From Bacteriovorax sp. UBA1852 (GTDB taxonomy: Bacteria > Bdellovibrionota > Bacteriovoracia > Bacteriovoracales > Bacteriovoracaceae), in the NCBI GenBank assembly GCA_002338505.1, contig DDIK01000027.1:1-13672 (forward strand): a stretch of DNA of 13,672 nt. Direction: 5' to 3'. Position numbers and translations under genes: made by a program. Positions 6,325-11,938 of the stretch are shown here, in pieces. Position 1 is the stretch's first letter. Each line of letters begins with the position of its first letter. The notes below the pieces were generated by a model. The model worked only from the letters and a program-made list of their open reading frames with translations. It was not told the DNA's origin and made no database searches.

Positions 6325-6806
6325 TCTCTAATAAAGTGACAAGAGTAACCCATGGGATGCTTAATCAAATACTTTTGATGAGCTTCTTCTGCTGGGTAGA
6401 ACTCTTTTCTTTGCTCTAAAGTTGTCACAACACTGCCCTTCCAACGATCCGATAAGTTTGCTCTCTCAATAGCTCTTTGTGCCTCTTCTTTTTGATCTTG
6501 TGTCTCATAGAATATTGTAGACCTATAATGTGTACCAACATCATTACCTTGTCGATTTACAGTTGTAGGATCATGAATTCTAAAAAAGAAATCTAGTAGC
6601 TCAGACAATTCAACGGACTCATCATATTCAATAAGTACTGCTTCGGCATGCCCAGTCTCTCCAGTGCAGACGTCACCATAACTTGGCTCAATAAGCTCTC
6701 CACCAGTATAGCCTACGACTGTATTTACAACACCAGGATGCTCTAGAAATAGCTTCTCTACTCCCCAAAAACATCCTCCAGCTAATATAATTGTATTATT
6801 TGACAT
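6321..6806 (-). CDS. msrA: Peptide methionine-S-sulfoxide reductase MsrA
   Basis: Repairs oxidised methionine in proteins by reducing the S-epimer of methionine sulfoxide, recycled by thioredoxin. The catalytic motif GGCFWG holds C12. The family blocks GYTGG, PSYGDVCTGETGHAEAV and HDPTTVNRQGNDVGTHYRS follow in order. The C-terminus reads GYSCHFIRD, where C156 is a likely resolving cysteine. At 161 residues it is the typical short cytoplasmic form, with no signal peptide and no fused MsrB domain. AGGAG lies eight bases before the ATG. It follows the receiver-domain gene by 67 bases on the same strand, so the two may share a transcript. Confidence 0.96.
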   Translation of the reverse strand: MSNNTIILAGGCFWGVEKLFLEHPGVVNTVVGYTGGELIEPSYGDVCTGETGHAEAVLIEYDESVELSELLDFFFRIHDPTTVNRQGNDVGTHYRSTIFYETQDQKEEAQRAIERANLSDRWKGSVVTTLEQRKEFYPAEEAHQKYLIKHPMGYSCHFIRD

Positions 6807-6873
6807 TATTTCTTCTCCTCACATGAACTAGGTGGGAGTTTAACTCAAAATGTGACACTTTTTAATTAATAAT

Positions 6874-7293
6874 TTATGCGACAGAAGAAGTTATTCCATC
6901 CATCTCAATGATTTTTCTTAGGAGGACTTCATAATCAATAGGCTTAGAGTAGAAATCAAATGCCCCCATTTCATAACAGACTTTTTGAAAAGATGAGGAG
7001 CTATAGGCCGTACAGAAAATAGGATTAATAAAGGGATACTTTGATATAACTTCTTTCATAAAGTCGATTCCATTTGTATCCGGCATATTAATATCGCTGA
7101 TAACAAAGACCTTTTCAGTGGCTATCTTTTCATGTGATTCGGTAAAGAAGTCAAGACAAGCACGAGGGTCCTGAAAGAACTTGAAATTAATATTCACAGA
7201 TGAGTTTTCTTGAAACTTTTCAACGAAGAAACTAAAGATCTCTTTAATCCCGGCCTCGTCATCGACCATGATAATCGTATAATCTTTGCTCAT
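6874..7293 (-). CDS. Stand-alone response-regulator receiver domain (CheY-like)
   Basis: A 139-residue single receiver domain that takes a phosphate from a histidine kinase and signals by protein contact; there is no output domain. The acidic pair D11-D12 (VDDE), phospho-acceptor D67 in VISDINMPDTNG, switch threonine T95 in FCTAYSS and lysine K117 in YSKPID are all in place, so it should be active. It is slightly longer than CheY because of extra residues between strand 1 and D67 (about 28-40). AGAGAGA lies six bases before the ATG. No partner kinase is in the window. The gene is divergent from truC and upstream of msrA on the same strand. Confidence 0.94.
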   Translation of the reverse strand: MSKDYTIIMVDDEAGIKEIFSFFVEKFQENSSVNINFKFFQDPRACLDFFTESHEKIATEKVFVISDINMPDTNGIDFMKEVISKYPFINPIFCTAYSSSSFQKVCYEMGAFDFYSKPIDYEVLLRKIIEMDGITSSVA

Positions 7294-7468
7294 ATATTAT
7301 CTCTCTTAAAAATTAATATATACAATCAAACTCCATCTTTGAGAATTTATATACTTAATTTGTAACACTTGAGAATGACGATGAAAGAAGGTAGTATTCA
7401 AAATCGTCTAGGTTTTATTAATGACAACTTTTAGCCTCAGATGGGTTAAATGACAGGATTTCTTAAAG

Positions 7469-8173
7469 ATGTCTAAGAATAAGGTAAAAGTACTCTTTCA
7501 AGATGAACACTATATTGCTGTTGAAAAACCGGCAGGAATTCTCGTTCACCCTTATAAAGAAAAATCTAAAGACAGAAGAAGCCTCATGAGATCACTAAAA
7601 AAGCAAACAGGGCTCTACCTCTTTCCCATTCATCGACTAGATAATAATGTATCTGGTGTCGTGATTTTTGGATTATCAAAAGAAGCAACAAGAGAGATTA
7701 AAGAGAACTGGGGCCATGAGTCGACGAAGAAGAAATATATTGCTCTAGTCAGAGGTGAAACAGAACCTGAGATCACTATTGATTTTCCTCTTTCAAATGA
7801 TAAGGGAATCAAACAAGAAGCAAGCACTTATTATAAAACACTAAATTCGAATAATGGCTTTTCTCTCATTGATATCTCTATTAAGACAGGCCGTAAGCAT
7901 CAGATTAGAAGGCATCTCGCGAGAAGAATGAATAACGTTGTTGGTGATGCTAAATATGGAAATGGACTAGTTAATAAATACATTAGAAAAAACTATAAGT
8001 TGTACCGACTCTTTCTTCACTCTTATGAACTAAGCTTCACTCATCCTTTTACAAACGAAGAGGTTGTTATCAAGTGCCCATTACCAGAAGAACTTCAAAA
8101 GATTAGAGAAGACTTTGAAAATCAGAAACTTAATATTCACGATGGATCAATAGATTTGCCAGAAAAACCTTAG
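7469..8173 (+). CDS. truC: RluA-family pseudouridine synthase, TruC-like
   Basis: Converts uridine to pseudouridine in RNA. The order of motifs fits the RluA family: LFQDEHYIAVEKPAGILVH at the start, the catalytic loop IHRLDNNVSGV with D58, YIALVRGE, and the substrate-side ISIKTGRKHQIRRHL motif followed by GDAKYG. There is no N-terminal S4 domain. The total of 234 residues and the AVEKPAG/LVH start are closest to TruC, which acts on U65 of some tRNAs; an rRNA target cannot be excluded. The only ribosome-site candidate is AGGA about 10 bases before the ATG. The last 27 bases overlap the converging OmpV-like gene, so the acidic C-terminal tail is encoded in the overlap. Confidence 0.9.
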   Translation: MSKNKVKVLFQDEHYIAVEKPAGILVHPYKEKSKDRRSLMRSLKKQTGLYLFPIHRLDNNVSGVVIFGLSKEATREIKENWGHESTKKKYIALVRGETEPEITIDFPLSNDKGIKQEASTYYKTLNSNNGFSLIDISIKTGRKHQIRRHLARRMNNVVGDAKYGNGLVNKYIRKNYKLYRLFLHSYELSFTHPFTNEEVVIKCPLPEELQKIREDFENQKLNIHDGSIDLPEKP

Positions 8174-8869
8174 AACAGCAACGTCATTATTATACGCACC
8201 TCTTACGAGGTTTGCATGTCGAGATGAGCCCTGATTAATAATATACTTATCAAATGAAGCCTGCATTTTGCCATCAAAGGGAATAAAGGGGATAAAAAGT
8301 CCGATTCCCACTTTTGTAAAACTTGCCCCAGAACTTGCTTCATGCCCATAATAGTACTTATTAGACTCGGAACTACTATAAGCCTGCACGATATTTAAAG
8401 ATGTGAACGGCACAAGAGGTGTCCCGATATGAATTTCGTAAGAACTCCCCTTATATTCAGCAATATCTTTTTCCGCCTTAGCCCCAATATAGAACTTATT
8501 ACGAAAACCAAAACTGTAGCGGTAAGCAATACTCACAGGCAGAGAGTCAGGCCTTGAGTTCCTAAAGCTGCGCTTTGTATCATCGAGCTTAATCATCGGC
8601 TCTTCATCGTCAAAATAGCGAATAGATGCTCTTAAGGAGTGACTTTGGCCTCTTTGAAAGTGTGAATAACTTAGAGATGGACCATTTAAAGAAAACTTAT
8701 CAAAGAAAACAAGACCAGGCCCTAGCATAAGGCCCTTCCCTTTCCAGGTGAAAGCTCCTTTGTAGATTGCGCCAGTTGATGTCCCGAGGAAGAAGTTAAC
8801 TTTAAGCGGCTTCTTAGCAAGACTAGGTATGGATAATAAAAAAGTGAGAACAAATATAATGATTTTCAT
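8147..8869 (-). CDS. OmpV/MipA-family outer-membrane protein
   Basis: A 240-residue predicted outer-membrane beta-barrel. It has a signal peptide with likely cleavage SLA before KK (after residue 18). The mature part alternates polar and aromatic residues as in barrel strands and ends in an aromatic residue (WQIY). Family-like blocks are GPGLVFFDKFSLNGPSLSYS (50-69), AYRYSFGFRNKFYIGA (115-130) and YYYGHEASSGASFTKVGIG (172-190), matching the MltA-interacting protein MipA/OmpV pattern. Members sit in the outer membrane; some bind murein hydrolases, others appear to be porin-like. No good ribosome site precedes the ATG. It is divergent from the three-gene DUF2288/HD operon. Confidence 0.82.
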   Translation of the reverse strand: MKIIIFVLTFLLSIPSLAKKPLKVNFFLGTSTGAIYKGAFTWKGKGLMLGPGLVFFDKFSLNGPSLSYSHFQRGQSHSLRASIRYFDDEEPMIKLDDTKRSFRNSRPDSLPVSIAYRYSFGFRNKFYIGAKAEKDIAEYKGSSYEIHIGTPLVPFTSLNIVQAYSSSESNKYYYGHEASSGASFTKVGIGLFIPFIPFDGKMQASFDKYIINQGSSRHANLVRGAYNNDVAVLRFFWQIY

Positions 8870-8886
8870 ACTTTATATCTATCAAA

Positions 8887-8906
8887 AGTTCTCCTGGATG
8901 GGAACT
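8887..8906. promoter_or_regulatory. Small dyad in the divergent gap
   Basis: AGTTC (8887-8891) pairs with GAACT (8902-8906), extended inward by a T-G and a C-G pair to leave a six-base loop. It lies between the divergent OmpV-like gene and the membrane-protein operon. It has no T-run and could be an operator, but the arms are short. A weak -10-like TATAAA lies at 8936-8941 for the plus-strand operon. Confidence 0.25.
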
Positions 8907-8961
8907 AGACCATTTCATAACTTATCAAAAAGTAGTATAAAGAGACTTAACAATTACTAAC

Positions 8962-8967
8962 AAAGGA
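8962..8967 (+). promoter_or_regulatory. Ribosome site selecting a TTG start
   Basis: AAAGGA lies six bases before TTG at 8974 but only two bases before the ATG at 8970. The ATG opens a different frame that ends after about 25 codons. The spacing supports TTG as the true start. Confidence 0.65.
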
Positions 8968-8973
8968 TCATGC

Positions 8974-9237
8974 TTGAAAATTTATCATATTGTCATCGCA
9001 ATGCTTACAACATTGGCACTTTTATTCATTTTGACCCCTATTTTTAGAAGAAAAGAGAATAAAACTACCGAAATAGAGAGAAATTATTTTGAATTGTTAA
9101 AAAATTTAAAGAAAAGTGTCAAAAATAGCGATGAGTTGGACGAGCAAACAAAAGAAAAACTTTTTGATTGCGCTAAACACATATATGGAAATGAAAACGT
9201 AGAGCAAATGGTTAATAGAGATCTCAAAAACTTTTAA
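8974..9237 (+). CDS. Small single-pass membrane protein
   Basis: I do not recognise this 87-residue protein. Residues 4-24 form one hydrophobic membrane helix, followed directly by RRKENK, so the positive-inside rule puts the C-terminal tail in the cytoplasm. The tail is charged and predicted helical (ERNYFELLKNLKKSVKNS...), with one cysteine. There is no lipobox or signal-cleavage site, so it should stay as an anchor in the inner membrane. The start codon is TTG, chosen because of the AAAGGA spacing. It is the first gene of a tight plus-strand operon: the DUF2288 gene begins 10 bases after its stop and the HD-like gene follows that. A membrane anchor for the downstream signalling protein is one possible role, but this is inference. 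Confidence 0.75.
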   Translation: MKIYHIVIAMLTTLALLFILTPIFRRKENKTTEIERNYFELLKNLKKSVKNSDELDEQTKEKLFDCAKHIYGNENVEQMVNRDLKNF

Positions 9238-9247
9238 GGAATTACTG

Positions 9248-9562
9248 ATGAGTGATACTAATAATGACAACTTATTTGAAAAACTTAAGAACGATATTGA
9301 TCAAGCAAAGTGGGAACTTATAGAACCCCACCACCAAAGAGGCGCTGCCTTTATTATATCCCAAGATTTAAATCTTGAAGCGGTTGGTTTAGCAATGGCC
9401 CGAGATGAATCAACATATATAAGGGAATGGATACAGGAAAAAAAACTCCTGCCCCCCAATGAAGAACAAATACATTCATGGTCCGAAGATGAGGTTGTAT
9501 TCAACTATCTTATTATTCAGCCCTATGTACTTTTTCAAATTGTAGGGGATGAACTTCAATAA
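9248..9562 (+). CDS. DUF2288 family protein
   Basis: A 104-residue cytoplasmic protein matching the DUF2288 pattern: an AKWELIEPHHQRGAAFII stretch (about 20-37), then LNLEAVGLAMARDE, a W-I/L segment (IREWIQEKKLL), and the closing IIQPYVLFQIV. The family usually reads W-x-E-L-x-P-H-x-x-RG and ends in a P-W/Y-V-L-x-Q block, both visible here. The family's role is not established. AAGGA lies seven bases before the ATG. It sits between a small membrane protein and a degenerate HD-GYP protein, with gaps of 10 and 8 bases, so all three are surely co-transcribed. Confidence 0.85.
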   Translation: MSDTNNDNLFEKLKNDIDQAKWELIEPHHQRGAAFIISQDLNLEAVGLAMARDESTYIREWIQEKKLLPPNEEQIHSWSEDEVVFNYLIIQPYVLFQIVGDELQ

Positions 9563-9570
9563 GGGACTGA

Positions 9571-10857
9571 ATGCTTAAAATTGATGTCTATATTTGTGTA
9601 AAGAACGATGCTCTATTGAGCTTTATAAGAACATACCTTGATAGCTCAAAAAATATTACACTCCATATAGAACAAAGTGCTGACGCCCTTAGAACAAGTT
9701 TAAGCCTTAATGACTCTCCCGAGCTCTTGATCCTCGATGAAGGAAGGGCCAAAGAGATTGACCATAACGATTTTTCAGATATACCAAATAAGATTATTTT
9801 TTCTGCACAAGGTATAACAACTCATGAAGGATGGTCTCACTACCCTGCCGACAAATGGAAGGAAACTCTTGATAAATTTATTGAAGGTGTTGGTAATATA
9901 GAAAATGACACCTTCGCAAAGTTTCCGTTTAAAGTTTTAAAGTCCGTTGATATTCCGGTGTGTGACATCTATCTAGAAATTAAAAAAGATGGAAGTCCTC
10001 ATCATATTAAGTTATTTAAAATGAATGAGCACATTGTTCAAGAACAAGTTGAAAAGTATCTCGACAAAGGCGTTCTTACAGGAAAGATAGAGCAAGAGAA
10101 TAAAATGCAATTTCTCAATTCTATCTCCAATCTCCTCTATAAAAAAATGAAAGATGGATACGCTCCAGACATTGTCGGCAACTCACTCGACACGGCAATA
10201 TCGATTCTAAAGGATGTTGGCTTTAATTCAACAAGTACTCAATTAATTGATGGAGTCGTTGAATCAATCAATACTTCGCTAACAGATAATAAATCTAAAA
10301 ATGTTAAAGTTATTACGGATCTCTTAAACTCTCAATCATCGAGATTCTACAAGAAGGCTCATATTAGCTCGATGCTTGGTATACAAATTCTTGCGATGGA
10401 AGATTGGACAACTCACAAGCATCAAGAAATTATGACTTACCTCTCTTTGATGTGTGATGTGACTTTAACAAAACCAGAAATGCTCTTTATTAGAGACAAG
10501 AAGCAGCTTGATCAATCAAGTCTTTCGACTGAAGACAAACAGATTGTTTGGTCTCACGCGAGAGATGCTTTTGATCTCATGCAAAACTATAATGAATGCC
10601 CTATCGAAACAGATCTCCTCGTCCTTGAACATCATGGAAACAAGAATGGGATAGGCTTTCCCGACAGTCTACAACCTGACCTAAGTAAGATCACGCAGAT
10701 ATTTAGAATATGTGAAGACTTCACGATTGAGATACTCAAGCACAAAGAGCTAAAAAAGAATATCAAGGTTAATGATGTTTTTAATGATCTCTATAAAATG
10801 CACAATAAGAAGAGTCTTCATGCATATATCGACAAATTAAAGAAGTGCTTCTTTTAA
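9571..10857 (+). CDS. Pseudo-receiver plus degenerate HD-GYP protein
   Basis: A 428-residue cytoplasmic protein in three parts. Residues 1-105 look like a receiver domain whose phosphorylation site is degraded: ILDEGRA keeps D56, but the N-terminal acidic pair reads VKND and the lysine motif is missing. Residues 115-185 (FPFKVLKSVDIPVCDIYLEI..., ending KGVLTGKI) resemble the small domain that precedes HD domains in related proteins. Residues about 255-390 follow the HD-GYP order: H264, C295-D296 where HD is expected, H329, H354-H355, NGIGFP in place of DGxGYP, and D383 in ICEDF. HD-GYP enzymes hydrolyse cyclic di-GMP; here the first His of HD is Cys and the following G-K is lost, so it may be a sensor rather than an enzyme. 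AAGGG lies five bases before the ATG. The last 21 bases overlap the converging gene. Confidence 0.78.
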   Translation: MLKIDVYICVKNDALLSFIRTYLDSSKNITLHIEQSADALRTSLSLNDSPELLILDEGRAKEIDHNDFSDIPNKIIFSAQGITTHEGWSHYPADKWKETLDKFIEGVGNIENDTFAKFPFKVLKSVDIPVCDIYLEIKKDGSPHHIKLFKMNEHIVQEQVEKYLDKGVLTGKIEQENKMQFLNSISNLLYKKMKDGYAPDIVGNSLDTAISILKDVGFNSTSTQLIDGVVESINTSLTDNKSKNVKVITDLLNSQSSRFYKKAHISSMLGIQILAMEDWTTHKHQEIMTYLSLMCDVTLTKPEMLFIRDKKQLDQSSLSTEDKQIVWSHARDAFDLMQNYNECPIETDLLVLEHHGNKNGIGFPDSLQPDLSKITQIFRICEDFTIEILKHKELKKNIKVNDVFNDLYKMHNKKSLHAYIDKLKKCFF

Positions 10858-11355
10858 ATACTCATCTTTCAATTGAACATATGACTTGTAATGATTTGAA
10901 TACTGATGAATCTCTGTATCTGATAACTCTCTTTTAATTTTTGCAGGTGTTCCTATAATATAGCTTCCATCAGGATAGGACTTTCCTGGGGCTACGACAC
11001 TTCCAGCTGCAACCAAAGAATTCTTACCAATCTTGGCACCATCTAAAATCTTTGCGCCCATACCTATGAGAGTTCCATCTCCAATTTCACACGCATGTAA
11101 AATTGCACTATGGCCTACGCTTACATTTTTTCCAATAATCAGAGGAAGGTCATCTATAACATGCAACATACAAAGATCTTGGATATTTGTATTTTCTCCA
11201 ATCTCAATTCTGTGAACATCACCTCTTACCACAGTCTGATACCAAATATTTGCATTCTTCCCCAACGATACTTTTCCAATAACATCTGCAGAAGATGCTA
11301 TAAAGCATCCTTCACCAATTTGTGGTTTTATCCCTTGGTATGTATGAATAGTCAT
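10837..11355 (-). CDS. Gamma-carbonic anhydrase family hexapeptide-repeat protein
   Basis: A 172-residue left-handed beta-helix protein; hexapeptide repeats of the type IGxx / Vxx run from about residue 12 to 140. The gamma-carbonic-anhydrase core is visible: R44 and D46 in VVRGDV, TNIQDLCMLHV with H65, and VGHSAILHAC with H82 and H87, the three metal ligands. The family usually has LHGC; here LHAC. A short C-terminal helix follows (ELSDTEIHQYSNHYKSY), as in YrdA/CaiE-like and mitochondrial-type members. Many such homologues have weak or no carbonic anhydrase activity, so CO2 hydration is likely but unproven. Its ATG lies only 5 bases after the cytochrome gene stop, so the two are co-transcribed and probably translationally coupled. 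No strong ribosome site of its own is seen. Confidence 0.9.
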   Translation of the reverse strand: MTIHTYQGIKPQIGEGCFIASSADVIGKVSLGKNANIWYQTVVRGDVHRIEIGENTNIQDLCMLHVIDDLPLIIGKNVSVGHSAILHACEIGDGTLIGMGAKILDGAKIGKNSLVAAGSVVAPGKSYPDGSYIIGTPAKIKRELSDTEIHQYSNHYKSYVQLKDEYLKEALL

Positions 11356-11360
11356 TTTGA

Positions 11361-11864
11361 TTAGTCTTCTTTAGGATTCCAAGGAAGCTTTGAAGTATAA
11401 ACGGCCAAGTCTTTAATATCTTCATAAGAAAGTCTTTTTACGATTGGTGCCATATTCTTATTATTTCTAATAAGATCCTTCATGTCCTTTAATTGCTTTT
11501 CAAGATACCACGCCATTTGACCACCGATCTTCGGTGCTTTATTTGCTTGTTTTCCTGATCCATCTTTAGCATGACAGACTATGCATTGCTTATAAAGTGC
11601 ATGACCTCTTTCGAGTTGAGGACTTGTCAATTCAACAAGTGGCTTAAACTCAACTACAACTTCATCAGAAACAACTTTAGGTTTAATCGCTTCTGCATAT
11701 TGCATTTCAAGCTCTTTTCTTTCTTTAACGTGAGCTTCATGCTCAGCCTTCTTTTTCTCATAGTCAAAACGAGAATTATCAACTTCGATAGTTGAGTAAT
11801 CTCTAAGGTTCATAACAGCAGCTAGTCCAACTAGAAAAAGGCAAAAAACAACAAGACGAGTCAT
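11361..11864 (-). CDS. Membrane-anchored class I cytochrome c
   Basis: A 167-residue mono-haem cytochrome. Residues 3-18 form an uncleaved-looking hydrophobic anchor. A charged helical linker follows (about 33-62, rich in Lys and Glu). The haem domain covers about 82-163: covalent haem site C94-I-V-C97-H98, a PKIGGQ loop, and the axial methionine candidate M138 in NNKNMAPIVKRLSYEDIKDLAVYTSKL. That layout is typical of small periplasmic electron carriers of the cytochrome c-553/c5 kind. It should face the periplasm and carry electrons to or from a respiratory complex; the partner is not in this window. GGAG lies five bases before the ATG. It is the first gene of a two-gene operon with the gamma-carbonic-anhydrase-like gene. 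Confidence 0.92.
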   Translation of the reverse strand: MTRLVVFCLFLVGLAAVMNLRDYSTIEVDNSRFDYEKKKAEHEAHVKERKELEMQYAEAIKPKVVSDEVVVEFKPLVELTSPQLERGHALYKQCIVCHAKDGSGKQANKAPKIGGQMAWYLEKQLKDMKDLIRNNKNMAPIVKRLSYEDIKDLAVYTSKLPWNPKED

Positions 11865-11902
11865 CTCTTCTCCAAAAAATTAATAACTTATAATTAATTC
11901 TC

Positions 11903-11931
11903 AGTATATTTTGTCAGAGAAACTTTGTCCA
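11903..11931 (-). promoter_or_regulatory. Candidate promoter for the cytochrome operon
   Basis: On the minus strand TGGACA (11931-11926) and TATACT (11908-11903) are 17 bases apart, each matching the sigma-70 consensus at five of six positions. A start near 11896 would give a leader of about 30 bases with the GGAG ribosome site inside it. The -35 box lies just after the stop codon of the upstream protease gene. Confidence 0.5.
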
Positions 11932-11938
11932 GAAGACA

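Noticed and set aside
6836..6846. 11-base palindrome GAGTT-T-AACTC between the receiver and msrA genes
   Set aside because: Too short to separate from chance in AT-rich sequence; no second copy seen nearby.
7381..7434. Plus-strand 17-codon frame between the receiver gene and truC
   Set aside because: No convincing ribosome site and no recognisable content; kept as non-coding gap sequence.
11033..11795. Plus-strand frames opposite the gamma-carbonic-anhydrase and cytochrome genes
   Set aside because: They are complementary-strand shadows of two genes with clear family motifs.
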